Below, in pieces: positions 36,987-46,805 of a stretch of 64,000 nucleotides of DNA; within the stretch, counting starts at the first letter, position 1, and every line of letters starts with the position of its first letter. The stretch is taken from NCBI GenBank assembly GCA_963747315.1, contig CAVVEQ010000013.1, positions 248,001 through 312,000 of the forward strand, in the 5' to 3' direction. The notes beneath the pieces are model-generated. The model did no database searches, was not told where the DNA came from, and was given only the letters and a program-made list of their open reading frames with translations. The position numbers and the translations under genes were made by a program. This stretch comes from CAVVEQ01 sp963747315 (GTDB taxonomy: Bacteria > Chloroflexota > Anaerolineae > Anaerolineales > Anaerolineaceae).

Positions 36987-39605
36987 TTAGTAGGGATTTG
37001 TGGCCGCTTGCAATAATCCAGTCCCAATGCGTCTGGCATCCAACGGAGCGTCCTCTTCCAATAAGAGCGCGAGCGCCAAGGGGATTCCTTCCCAATCGGC
37101 TGCTGTTCCCCCGATGAACCAGGAAAACGTCCCCTGGCTGCTCTTTGATCTTCCCGAAGCTTCCCACCCGGGATAATCGTCGCTGGACAGCATATTTCGG
37201 ATACTCCCAGCTGAAGGGTCAAATTTGCCGTCATTTCGCCCATGCGGAAAATATATCCAACCCTCAGGGGACCGGTAAGAGACCGCAAGGAGCGGGGTTG
37301 GCACGAACGAACCATTGGTGATGGCTGAAGCCGCCAGTGCGATCTGTAAAGGCGAGGCTCTTAACTGATCTTCTCCGAATATAAGTGATTCCGGTTCTCC
37401 AGGAGTTGGGCGTGAATCGATGGCTGCCTGCGGGAGGATGAACTCCGGAAGACTCGAGAGACCGTATTTTTCGATCACCTGGGAAATTTCCTCCACCGAA
37501 AAGGATCCAGCCAAATTGACAGATGGCGCTGGACAGCCGGCTATGATCCCCGCTGCCCAGGAGTCAGCCCTTCCCGGGCTGAATCCGCAGGTGTAATTCA
37601 CCCCTTTGTATTGTATATCCATCGATCCGGGAGGTTCCCTTCCCTGGATCGAATACTGCCTTTCCGCGAGGAGGAATGGTGTGAGCATTGTTCCAAGAGG
37701 GTAGGAGGCCTGGGTGGCGCGGTTGAGCAGCGGAGATTGGATATCCTGCATCCAGCCGCTCCACATATCTTCCGCCTGGTTTGGGTCCACATTCGGATGG
37801 GAAGACATAGCAAGCACATCCCCGCTCTGCGCGTTCAGCAGTACCAGTGCTCCTTTTCTCCCTTCCAATAACTGGTCGGCTTCCTGCTGAAGCCGCATAT
37901 CGATTGTGGTCTTAATATCCAGTCCAGGCGGCGGCTGACCGTGCACCAGATGGTTCCACCATATGATCGATGAAGGAACCCCGCGCTCACCTCTCAGGAA
38001 ACCGTCCAGGGCTGATTCCAAGCCGGTCTGCCCGTAGGAGGAGGTATTGAATCCGAAAACCGGGCTCAGGGGAGGGTAAAGATAGATCCTTTTAAAATTC
38101 CCTGATACTCCTGAGGTCATGTTAATTTTCTCCCCCGCATTATCCAGTATATTGCCGCGTGGAGAATATCTTTCATTGATACCAAGGCGGGGATTATCCG
38201 TTCGCGTCAGCAGGCTGTTGGAACGAACCATGGACCACCATCCACTTGCCAAGAGGATCCCGACAAATCCAGCTATCGCCGTACCTGCGATGAAAAAATA
38301 TGGACCTGGTTTTTCGAGAAAGGCAGGGTCTTCGCCTTCTGTATCACTTAATTTGACGAGGATCCCGGCGCAAATCATAGAAACCACCAACGATGAACCC
38401 CCATAAGACATGAACGGAAGGGTCACACCGGTCAGGGGCAATACCCGCAGGTTGCCGCCGATAATCAGGATCGATTGAAACGCCAGGAATGATGTGACTC
38501 CGGCAGCCAGCAAGCGGTGATACACCGATCGTGATCGGAAAGCGATCCGGAATCCACGGTGGACCAGCAAGATCATTAAACAAATCAGGCCAATGACACC
38601 CACTAACCCTGTTTCCTCCGCAATCGCGGAAAAGATGAAATCCGACTGGGCGACCGGGACGACCCTTGGGCTGCCCAATCCGGGACCTCGACCAAAGATA
38701 CCACCGGAAGATACTGCCATGATCGATTGCACGATCTGGTACGAGCGTCCGCTTGGATCGAGCCACGGATTGATCCAGGAATCCACCCGTATACGGATCA
38801 CGTCGAACAGGTGATAACCAATAAATGCAGCCAGGGCTAACACTGCCACGCTTAGCAGGATCTGCCAGTATTTGCCGGCTGCCAGAAACAGCATGATCGA
38901 AAAAAGTATCAGAAGGAGAGCGCTGGTTCCCAGATCCCGTTGGACCAGCAGGATGACGATTGCGATCCCAAAAATGATGAAAGCTGGGGTGACAAGCTGA
39001 GTGAAATTGAAGGCGATCCTCAGCCGATCGGCGAGATAGGCTGCAAGGAATATGACCAGCAATAACTTAAGCATTTCGGATGGTTGGAAGTAAATCCCTG
39101 CGAAACCCAACCAAAGCTGCGGTCCAAACCCTCCGGGGTAAACCCCGATTAGCAAGGTCAGCGCCAGCATGGCGATCCCGAGCGTCAGCCAGAGGTATTT
39201 GTACCGATGGAGGACTGCCACGAATCCTTTCGTGCGGAGGATGATCCAAAATAGGACGAGCGAAACAGCCAGCCAAACAGTTTGCCTTAGGCCAAAATAC
39301 GGATCCACGCGGTAGATGGTCATCAATCCCCAACCGGTTAGGAAGCTGATCAATGGGATCAGGATGGGATCTGCATCGGGAAATACCCGGGTCAGGTATC
39401 TCCCCACAAAATAAAACCCAAACAGCCAGGTGATAAATCCGAACCAATGAATCCACAGGAAACTAACCTGCCAGGTGTGCATCCGGACAGCAGGCGAAAA
39501 GGTCAGAGCCAGCGAAAAGGTGAAAATGAATATTGCCGCGGTTCCGAACAGGCGGTTCCAAATGCCCGCCGCGGGGAAGGTGAAAGATATGCGTTCAGAT
39601 CTCAA
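36987..39605 (-). CDS. SEDS (FtsW/RodA) glycosyltransferase fused to a degenerate transpeptidase (PBP2-like) domain
   Basis: An 872-residue fusion. The N-terminal half is a SEDS polymerase with about ten transmembrane segments and intact INPWLDPSGRSYQ and SSGGIFGRGPGLGSPRVVPV, the region with the catalytic Asp. The C-terminal part is a class B PBP-like domain. Its active-site motifs are altered: SxxK is TMLT (639-642), SxN is SVN (695-697) and KTGT is SQGT (823-826). The transpeptidase is thus probably inactive and may serve as an activator or scaffold for the SEDS enzyme. The TTG start at 39605 directly follows the MTA phosphorylase stop; an ATG at 39665 would overlap it by 58 bases. Downstream end abuts the tyrS end. 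Confidence 0.82.
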   Translation of the reverse strand: MRSERISFTFPAAGIWNRLFGTAAIFIFTFSLALTFSPAVRMHTWQVSFLWIHWFGFITWLFGFYFVGRYLTRVFPDADPILIPLISFLTGWGLMTIYRVDPYFGLRQTVWLAVSLVLFWIILRTKGFVAVLHRYKYLWLTLGIAMLALTLLIGVYPGGFGPQLWLGFAGIYFQPSEMLKLLLVIFLAAYLADRLRIAFNFTQLVTPAFIIFGIAIVILLVQRDLGTSALLLILFSIMLFLAAGKYWQILLSVAVLALAAFIGYHLFDVIRIRVDSWINPWLDPSGRSYQIVQSIMAVSSGGIFGRGPGLGSPRVVPVAQSDFIFSAIAEETGLVGVIGLICLMILLVHRGFRIAFRSRSVYHRLLAAGVTSFLAFQSILIIGGNLRVLPLTGVTLPFMSYGGSSLVVSMICAGILVKLSDTEGEDPAFLEKPGPYFFIAGTAIAGFVGILLASGWWSMVRSNSLLTRTDNPRLGINERYSPRGNILDNAGEKINMTSGVSGNFKRIYLYPPLSPVFGFNTSSYGQTGLESALDGFLRGERGVPSSIIWWNHLVHGQPPPGLDIKTTIDMRLQQEADQLLEGRKGALVLLNAQSGDVLAMSSHPNVDPNQAEDMWSGWMQDIQSPLLNRATQASYPLGTMLTPFLLAERQYSIQGREPPGSMDIQYKGVNYTCGFSPGRADSWAAGIIAGCPAPSVNLAGSFSVEEISQVIEKYGLSSLPEFILPQAAIDSRPTPGEPESLIFGEDQLRASPLQIALAASAITNGSFVPTPLLAVSYRSPEGWIYFPHGRNDGKFDPSAGSIRNMLSSDDYPGWEASGRSKSSQGTFSWFIGGTAADWEGIPLALALLLEEDAPLDARRIGTGLLQAATNPY

Positions 39606-39607
39606 AT

Positions 39608-40471
39608 TTAGAAATATTTCTTGACGAGGAGCTCGACCTTTTTCAGCGTTTCGGGCGGAATGCATTCCGGGGAGGTGATAATCGCGTTTTCAAGGGCGCG
39701 GGAACAGGTGCAAGTGAAATCCTCCGGCAGCGTCTTGACGAGTTCAGAGATCGATTGTTGAGCCAGAGCTGTATTCTTTTGTAAAGTACGTACTACAACG
39801 TCTACTGATACGGTTTCTTCGGTCATATGCCAAACGTCATAATCGGTGATATGCGCCATAACCGCAAAGCACATTTCTGCTTCGCGAGCGAGAAAAGCCT
39901 CTGGGGAAGTGGTCATACCTATGATGGACATACCCCAGGAGCGGAAGAGGTTTGATTCGCCTTTGGTAGAGAAGCGGGGACCTTCAATGGTCACAGTTGT
40001 ACCGCCCTTATGGCACGTGCTCCCGCATTTTTCAACTGCCTGCCCCAGCAGGTTGCCCAGTAAACCGCAGAATGGATCCGCCACACCGACGTGCACCACC
40101 AATCCGCCATCGAAGAATGTTGAATCCCGGCGGTGGGTGAAATCGACGACCTGGTCAGGAATAACAATCTGACCGGGGGCATAATCATCCCGCAGGGATC
40201 CGCATGCGCTGATGCTTACGAGCCTTTGCACACCCAGGGTTTTTAGCGCGTAAATATTTGCCCTGTAATTTATCTCCGAGGGTGAGAGGTAGTGACCGAT
40301 CCCATGCCGGGCGAGGAAGGCGACCTTCTTCCCGTCCAATTTACCGATCACCACAGGTGAGGATGGGTTGCCAAACGGAGTGGCGATATCCACAGTCCTG
40401 GCTTCCTTCAAGCCGGGCATTTGATATAACCCTGAACCACCGATGATCCCAAGTACTGGTTGATCAGTCAT
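39608..40471 (-). CDS. mtnP: S-methyl-5'-thioadenosine phosphorylase
   Basis: A 287-residue MTAP that splits 5'-methylthioadenosine into adenine and methylthioribose-1-phosphate. Signatures include IIGGSGLYQMPG, FLARHGIGHYLSPSEINYRANI, ISACGSLRDDY and the substrate region GPRFSTKGES with IGMTTSPEAFLAREAEMCF. All typical; length normal. Sits upstream of the SEDS-PBP fusion, with only a few bases between them. MTA arises from polyamine and other SAM-dependent reactions. Confidence 0.95.
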   Translation of the reverse strand: MTDQPVLGIIGGSGLYQMPGLKEARTVDIATPFGNPSSPVVIGKLDGKKVAFLARHGIGHYLSPSEINYRANIYALKTLGVQRLVSISACGSLRDDYAPGQIVIPDQVVDFTHRRDSTFFDGGLVVHVGVADPFCGLLGNLLGQAVEKCGSTCHKGGTTVTIEGPRFSTKGESNLFRSWGMSIIGMTTSPEAFLAREAEMCFAVMAHITDYDVWHMTEETVSVDVVVRTLQKNTALAQQSISELVKTLPEDFTCTCSRALENAIITSPECIPPETLKKVELLVKKYF

Positions 40472-40519
40472 CTCTGTTACCTCCTTCTCGCGAATTGGTA
40501 ATTATCATAGCATATAACC

Positions 40520-41720
40520 TCATGGGGTTGATTTAAAATGGACAATCATGCTGATACTTCCGCATTTGATCCGGTCGCCATCATCCAGCACGGTTGGTTG
40601 CAGGACCGGCTGATCATTCAGGAGAGAACCATTGGTGGAATGCAGGTCTTCCAGCCACCATTGTGCATGGTGAAAGCTCAAACGGGCGTGCCTGGCAGAG
40701 AGGGTGCTTTCGTCCAAAAATACATCAGAACTTGGATCCCGCCCGATGATCGCTTCAGAGGTTTTCACGAAATATTGATGAGTTTCACTTTGACTTTCAG
40801 CCTCTAGGGTCAAATTCGGAATCATAACCCCAGCTGCCACGGCAGCTTGTTGTCGGAGATCCTTCCAGATAATGTAAATGACAAATCCCACGAATGCAAA
40901 AAGACAGATCGCCATCACCGCGCGGAGGAGGAGAACCAGGATCCCGCTCATCAAGTTCTCTCCTGTACAACCAAATCCTGTTTCGATTTCATCCGTTCGG
41001 TCGAGATCAAAATCCCGATGGAAGATCAAAGGATAGCCTGCCAGAGAGATCACATCTCCAGGTTTGAGCACCTTACTGCGTACGCGGATGTTATTCACGA
41101 AGGTACCCCCGGTGGAATTTAGATCGAAAATTGAGGTGCTGCCTTTGTCCATGCGTATCTGGGCGTGCCGGCGCGAGACACGTTCATCGTTGATGACAAG
41201 GTCGTTCGTTTCCCGGCGACCGAGATTGAAAACCGAGCCGCGGAGGGAGATTTCCTTCCCGTCCGCGATGAGAAAAGACCGCCAAGGCTTTTCCAGCAGG
41301 GGTATTGCCTGGATTACTGGCACCATCCATAGCCTGCGTTTGTGAGGCAACCCCCACCTGCCAATCGCATTCTACAAGGAAGACTCCGGTTCCCAATCCT
41401 TCAACCTCCACAGGATCGATCCGCAACGGAGATTGAAACACAGCGTGTGCGTCCCGGCTTCTTTATGAATGTTGTCTTTTAAAACTTGAATCCATCCAGG
41501 ATACTTGTTTACCCGCATCCATGTCTTGCGATCAGCGTGAACGACGATATGATCCGGCGCAAGATTTTCACCACCAGGATTCAAGGAGATCTTCCCGCGC
41601 AATTCAACCAGCACAGCTTCGGTGAGCGAGGTAACGAGAGCTGGATCGCGAGAAACCGGATACGTTATTTTCAAAAAGCGACTTCAGTGCGGTTTCCGCT
41701 TTTCCAAGAAGTTTGGACAT
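40520..41720 (-). CDS. FhaA-like protein (DUF3662-FHA-TM-FHA), about three frameshifts
   Basis: The reconstructed gene starts at ATG 41720 (MSKLLGKAETALKSLFENN). It continues through a DUF3662-type N-terminal domain (RDPALVTSLTEAVLVELRGK, PGGENLAPDHIVVHADRK), shifts frame near 41415 into FQSPLRIDPVEVEGLGTGVF, and again near 41320 into VPVIQAIPLLEKPW. Two FHA domains follow: NLGRRETNDLVINDERVSRR, and after a transmembrane helix (about residue 145 of the last frame) IGRDPSSDVFLDESTL with LSARHARL. FHA domains bind phosphothreonine. FhaA proteins in Actinobacteria link PG synthesis and Ser/Thr kinases. No kinase lies next to it here. Confidence 0.68.
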
Positions 41721-41774
41721 GCAGATATTATATTGCGGTCAATCGACGAAATTCTAATAATTCGATTAAGGGAT

Positions 41775-42249
41775 TCAACCCAGTGCGATCGGGACCATCC
41801 TGGCAGATGTGATCGAGAGGTAATCCTCCACCCGCATGCGGATCTTCAATCCGCGCAAGCCACCGGAAATAATAATCTCCTGGTGGTTGGCAGCAGAATC
41901 ATCCAGTAGAACCACAAATCCACGGTTGAGGAGTGCAAGAGCGGAAATACCTCCCACCTTCAACCCTGTGAGGCGTTCAGCTTCCCGTTCAGTCGCGGTC
42001 GCCACTTTTTTCTCACCGATGTGTTCTGCTACCAATTTCAAATCCACCCGAAGGTCTCCGGGGACAACAGCCAGGATCGGCTTCCCTTTTTTCTCCCGTA
42101 GCAGAACGATCGTTTTATAAACCATGGAAGGTGGTACATGCAAATACTCCGCAGTTTCCACCGCGCTAAGTTTTTCTGCAGGGGTTTCAAAAACCCGGTA
42201 AGCCACTTTTTTCGCGTCCAACAAGCCGGGTGACGTTATTGGTAATCAA
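41775..42249 (-). CDS. ybaK: Cys-tRNA(Pro)/Pro-tRNA deacylase, YbaK/EbsC family
   Basis: Trans-editing deacylase of the YbaK type, removing mischarged amino acids from tRNA-Pro. Core motifs are MVYKTIVLL, GVGGISA-like sequence KVGGISALAL and LDDSAANHQEIIISGGLRG. The uninterrupted frame starts at TTG 42224, but one extra base near 42226 separates it from TNNVTRLLDAKKVAY, the family's usual N-terminus, reached from a TTG at 42249. That TTG overlaps the stop of the upstream PHP gene (TTGA). The full span is therefore given to 42249. Confidence 0.82.
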
Positions 42250-43320
42250 ATGGATTTCCCACTGGCATAGATCGGATTGCTGAAAATCCAACCCCTGGAT
42301 TTTCCCTTATAGTGAATCCGACATTCCACCCGGTAAACTCCGGAAGATGTTTCCGTTAGCGCGATCGTATCCCGGTCCTGCCATTGGCCGATGACCACAC
42401 CGTCCCTGAGGAGACGGCAATCGCATTTTCGCGGAAGTTCGATTTTGAATTGAATGTCATCACGCACAGCAAGGTCGTCTCCCATCACAGCGTTCATCCC
42501 TCCGCTGGATGCGGAAAACCGGAAACCGCGGGTCGGGTGTGGGAGGTCATACCCGATGAAGCAGTGCCCGCGTTTCAATGCAGCGTATACATTTGAACGG
42601 GAGGATTCCAGATCTTCACCAAGTTCCCCATCGATTAATAAATGGGTATTAATCGCTCGAAAATGAAAGCCGTAGGGGAAAACCTCGCGGTGAATGGGAC
42701 CTAGGTGGATATTCAGGGCGTGGGCGTCCGAACCTCCGATCGCGTTCACCCTCCTTCCGGTATGCATCAATTCGTCCCACTTTTTAAGAAGAGCCTCCGG
42801 GGGGCCATGCGGGATGCGCTCTGGAAAGAAACCATAAAAGACTGCCTGCGGCTTGGTCCTGGCCACTGCTTTGAACTCACTCAAGCCATTCCATAATTCG
42901 ATACCGGAAAAGCCATTGACCTGCCAATCCACCCAGGAGATATCCGGTTCACCGAAGAAGGGCATGTCCGTCTCCATCGGGTGCGCAAGGAAGGCCAATC
43001 CCCCGCAATTGTTCACCAGATCGATCAATTGTTGTGGGGTCTGAGGCAAACTTTGCTAATTCCCTTTGGGCATTGAATACCAGGAGGTGGTTCTTCTGTG
43101 GGTCGCGTGCCTGGTCGTGAACCTCTTCTCCGATCAGCAGAAGTACACGACCATTTTCAGTTCGGTATATCCTTTCGGCACCCTCCACCCAGACGTTGTG
43201 GTCGGTGACCAGGATGGCATCGATGCCTGCCTCCAGGGCAGACCGGAGAATATCATCATACGAGCCCTCTCCATCTGAAAGGACTGTATGCATGTGAAGA
43301 TTAAGAATATACTCATTCAT
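42246..43320 (-). CDS. PHP-domain phosphoesterase, one frameshift
   Basis: PHP-superfamily metal-dependent phosphoesterase. Metal-ligand motifs appear in order: NLHMHTVLSDGEG, VTDHNVW, and FLAHPMETD in the second frame, with a C-terminal beta region holding GRRVNAIGGSDAHALNIH. The frame breaks at about 43041-43044, where one extra base splits KFAS from QTPQQLIDLVNNC. The substrate is unknown; these proteins cleave small phosphates or nucleotides. Overlaps the YbaK start at its 3' end. Confidence 0.85.
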
Positions 43321-43325
43321 CTTGG

Positions 43326-43355
43326 TTGACGGAAGGAGAAATTGACGGTTATAAT
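43326..43355 (+). promoter_or_regulatory. Promoter of secG
   Basis: TTGACG (43326-43331) and TATAAT (43350-43355) with an 18-base spacer. It lies just downstream of the minus-strand PHP start and gives a short leader before the TTG start. Confidence 0.75.
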
Positions 43356-43388
43356 CGGGATGTTTAATAATCCTGGAGGATAAATATC

Positions 43389-43628
43389 TTGATCAACTAC
43401 ATCAACATTTCCCTGATTATAACTTCTGTAGCCCTTATCATCTTAGTTGTTCTTCAGAACAAAGGTGTTGGCATGGGCAGTCTGACAGGTTCGGATACAG
43501 GAGCAATGTTCACTGCCCGCCGCGGGATTGAGAAAACCCTGTTTTATATCACCATCGGGTTGAGCATCCTGTTTTTTATTCTGACGATCGTGGCAGTAAC
43601 CTTGGCAACACCGGCAGTTGTCCGATAA
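43389..43628 (+). CDS. secG: Protein translocase subunit SecG
   Basis: A 79-residue SecYEG component with two hydrophobic helices. The hallmark is the QNKGVGMGSLTGSDTGAMF cytoplasmic loop (GG/SLFG-type) between them, followed by RRGIEKTLFYITI. The start is TTG at 43389, preceded by CTGGAGGATAAAT. It is followed by a strong terminator. Confidence 0.94.
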   Translation: MINYINISLIITSVALIILVVLQNKGVGMGSLTGSDTGAMFTARRGIEKTLFYITIGLSILFFILTIVAVTLATPAVVR

Positions 43629-43661
43629 CCCAACCTGCCCGAAACTTTAGGAGAAAAAACC

Positions 43662-43705
43662 AAACGGGCGATTCCTCGAAAGCAGGCACATCGCCCGTTT
43701 TCCTT
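43662..43705 (+). terminator. Intrinsic terminator after secG
   Basis: AAACGGGCGAT (43662-43672) pairs with ATCGCCCGTTT (43690-43700), then TCCTTTAATA. It overlaps the region just before the peptide-binding protein start. Confidence 0.85.
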
Positions 43706-43712
43706 TAATATT

Positions 43713-45393
43713 ATGAAAAAACTACGCTGGCAATTATTGATCATTTTTCTTACCGGTCTGGTGATCGGGGTATTACTTCTACTCGAACAACCGGGAACAA
43801 ATCCTCTGCTTCCTCAACCTGCCTGCGGGTGGTACATACACTGAGGCGATGGTCGGGCAGATGCAACGGCTGAATCCGCTGCTCGCTTACGGCAACCAGG
43901 CAGATCGCGATATCAACCGCCTGATTTTTTCCAGCTTGTTCACAACGGATAGCCGCGGTTTACCAAAGGGTGACCTGGTGGATAAATGGGGGATTTCCGA
44001 GGACGGTAAGATTTACAACATGGAATTGAAACCTGGCGCGAAGTGGCATGACGGTCAACCATTGACACCTGAGGATGTAGTTTTCACGATCGACCTGATG
44101 CGAAACGGCGGTGACGTTGTCCCGCAGGATATCCAGGAATTTTGGGAAAATGTTGAAGTAAAAGCGCTAGGCGAGAGGAACCTTCAATTCATTCTTCCTG
44201 AGCCCTTCGCTCCATTCCTCGATTATTTAAATTTTGGCATTCTGCCCAAGCATTTACTTAACGGCGGAAGCATCGAAGTGATCAAGGAATCACCCATCAA
44301 CTTGCAGCCGATCGGTTCAGGACCATACAAATTCAAAACACTGATGGCAGAAAACGGAGTGATCAAAGGGATCACCCTCACGGCAAACGAAGCATTTTAT
44401 GATACCGCTCCTTTCATTCAGCAGATCAACTTCAAATACTTCCCTGATGAAGCAAGTGCACTGCAGGCTTATAAAGAGGGAACCGTGCAGGGTGTAAGCC
44501 GGCTCTCTGGAGAAAACCTGAAGGATGCACTTTCCGAACCTTCCCTTCTTACTTATTCCGGTAGATTACCGATGATGTCGATGATCCTGCTGAATCTGAA
44601 CAATGCGGAGGTTCCTTTTTTCCAGGATGAGACGATTCGAAAGGCCATGCTGTTGGGTTTGGATCGACAACGAATCATCAATACCCTGCTCAAGGGACAG
44701 GCGATCATCGCCAATGGGCCGATATTCCCGGGTACCTGGGCGTATTATGATGGGATTCAACCGATCCCATATTCCCCGGAGATGGCAAAAAGCCAGATCA
44801 TTCAGGCCGGGTATGTTCTTCCCGCAGAGGGTGGGAGCACCCGAAAAAAGGATGATGCGGAATTCGCGTTCACGATGCTTTATCCGGATAATGAGCAGCA
44901 TAAATTACTTGCAGAAGCTATCCAGGCAAACTGGGAATCCTTGGGGTTGCGGGTAGACCTGGAGGCGGTACCTTACGACGTCTTGATCAACGAACGCCTT
45001 GCAGATAGAGATTACCAGGCGGCCCTGGTGGACCTCAACTTATCCAATTCTCCGGACCCCGATCCCTATCCGTTCTGGGACCAATCCCAGATCGCTGGGG
45101 GACAGAATTATTCTCAGTGGGATAACCGCCTCGTAAGCGAGTTCCTTGAAAATGCCCGTGTTTCGCGAGACCTGGAGGAACGCTTCCGGTTTTATAGAAA
45201 CTTCCAGGTTGTATTCAATAAAGAGTTGCCCTCAATACCGCTCTTTTACCCTGTTTACAGCTTCGGGGTGGATCAGGCGGTTCAAGGGGTGAGCATGGGA
45301 CCTCTGTTCGATATATCCGATAGGTTCGCCACCATTTCGGAATGGTTCTTTGCCTCAAATAGAAACCGTCCCGACAATCAGCCAACCCCCTGA
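43713..45393 (+). CDS. Peptide/nickel-type ABC substrate-binding protein (SBP_bac_5), one frameshift
   Basis: An extracytoplasmic solute-binding protein of family 5, expected to bind oligopeptides for an ABC importer. The N-terminal signal anchor (MKKLRWQLLIIFLTGLVIGV) starts at 43713 and the frame breaks near 43826-43832, where GGTYTEAMVGQMQRLNPLL resumes. The mature part contains LKPGAKWHDGQPLTPEDVVF, IGSGPYKF and NEAFYDTAPF, typical of the family. No permease or ATPase for it lies next to it in this window. Confidence 0.87.
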
Positions 45394-45403
45394 AAGACCG
45401 GTC

Positions 45404-45952
45404 ATGCCCAAACCAAAAACCTGGTCTGGCGATGATGGATCAACCGATATCCTCGGGAAGGGCAGGGTGGAAAAATCCAGCCTGCGGATAGAATGCCTGG
45501 GTGCGCTGGATGAATCATCCGCAGCGCTTGGCTTGGCGAAATCTTTCTGTGCTGATCCCCAAATACAGAAAACGATTAGCCTGCTGCAGAAAGCACTTTA
45601 CCGATTGATGACCGAAGCTGCCGCCACGCACGAAGCGGCGGAAAAATTTCCGGGTGTTACAACCTCCGAGGTTGAATGGTTGGAAGATGAAGTGCGACGC
45701 ATCGAGAACGCGATTAAGATCCCTGATGAGTTCATCATTCCCGGGAGTACCAGGTTTTCCGCGGCACTGGATGTGGCCAGAACCACGATCCGTAGGGCTG
45801 AAAGAAGGTTGGTGGACCTCAAAGGGCAGGGGGAATATGAAAATCCCGAAGGCTTGAAATTTATAAACCGATTATCAACGCTGATCTTCTACATGGAGAT
45901 CAGGGAAATCGTTTCACAACCAAATCCAGAGAATTTCAAGGCAAAAGAATAA
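45404..45952 (+). CDS. PduO-type ATP:cob(I)alamin adenosyltransferase
   Basis: A 182-residue adenosyltransferase converting cob(I)alamin to adenosylcobalamin. Family features are GDDGSTDILGKGRVEKSSLR at the N-terminus (normally TRTGDDGTT), LGALDESSAALG, and the helical RFSAALDVARTTIRRAERRL. The usual leading TRTGD is replaced by TWSGD, a mild deviation. The start at 45404 avoids overlap with the substrate-binding protein; an upstream ATG at 45350 is inside that gene. Cobalamin-dependent enzymes are not in the window. Confidence 0.82.
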   Translation: MPKPKTWSGDDGSTDILGKGRVEKSSLRIECLGALDESSAALGLAKSFCADPQIQKTISLLQKALYRLMTEAAATHEAAEKFPGVTTSEVEWLEDEVRRIENAIKIPDEFIIPGSTRFSAALDVARTTIRRAERRLVDLKGQGEYENPEGLKFINRLSTLIFYMEIREIVSQPNPENFKAKE

Positions 45953-45961
45953 TAATAAAAG

Positions 45962-45990
45962 AACACCGCCGGTTTCCGGCGGTGTTTCGA
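45962..45990. terminator. Bidirectional terminator between the adenosyltransferase and DsbA-like genes
   Basis: AACACCGCCGG and CCGGCGGTGTT pair perfectly around a TTT loop. A-rich sequence precedes it and TTCGATT follows. It serves the two convergent genes. Confidence 0.88.
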
Positions 45991-45997
45991 TTACAAA

Positions 45998-46741
45998 TTA
46001 TTGTTGAAGCCTGGCGGCGACTGCGTTATCCAGCGCTTGGAAAAGCTCGTTATAACTGGTTTGGAGTTGAAAACGGACACCATTGATAAAGAATGATGGT
46101 GTACTATCAACGCCGGCAGTCTGACCCTGCTCATATTCATCCAGAACACGTTGTGAATATTTACCACTTTGCAGGCATTCCTGGAATTGCTCGGTATTCA
46201 GACCCAATTTTTCAGCGAAAGCCACCAGTCTTTTTTCCACATAATCGCCCACATTCTCACCGGTTTGATTGGCAAAAAGGATACTATGGTATGGCCAGAA
46301 AGCACCCTGGTCCATCGCGCAGAGGGTAGCTTCTGCCGCACGATGCGATTCCATATCCCCCCGGTTTCCATCTAGAAAGCTGTAATTGCGGAAAACAACG
46401 TAGACTTTTCCGTTTTCAACGTAATTCTTCATCACCAGAGGTTCGATCTCGCGGGCATAAACACCGCAGGCAGGGCATTGAAAATCTGCATAGACTTCCA
46501 ATTTTACCGGGGCAGCGGGATCACCGGCGCCGAGCTCGCCGGCAGGAACTTTTTCGGTTGGATAGGCGATCTCGGCAGGCATATTGATCTCGCCGACCGG
46601 TCGAAGCGCGCGCGAAACCGCTGGATAAATCAAAACTACGAATACAACCAGGGAAAGGATTATTATTAAAATTATCAAACCCATGTTCGACTTTTTCTGT
46701 TTTTTGGAACTTTCGGTTTTGTGGCTGGTATGCTTCGACAT
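45998..46741 (-). CDS. DsbA-like/thioredoxin-fold membrane-anchored oxidoreductase
   Basis: A 247-residue protein with one N-terminal transmembrane anchor (about residues 20-42) and a DsbA/thioredoxin_4 domain. The active site is FQCPACGVY (CPAC), and the cis-Pro is in VDSTPSFFINGVRF. It would introduce or isomerise disulphides outside the cytoplasmic membrane. Start ATG 46741 is used because GAGG lies upstream; a GTG two codons earlier is less likely. Confidence 0.9.
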   Translation of the reverse strand: MSKHTSHKTESSKKQKKSNMGLIILIIILSLVVFVVLIYPAVSRALRPVGEINMPAEIAYPTEKVPAGELGAGDPAAPVKLEVYADFQCPACGVYAREIEPLVMKNYVENGKVYVVFRNYSFLDGNRGDMESHRAAEATLCAMDQGAFWPYHSILFANQTGENVGDYVEKRLVAFAEKLGLNTEQFQECLQSGKYSQRVLDEYEQGQTAGVDSTPSFFINGVRFQLQTSYNELFQALDNAVAARLQQ

Positions 46742-46805
46742 AATCACCTCTATGGAATTAATGGACTGAATTTATCACTTTTATCGTGATTTGTATAGAA
46801 TGAAA

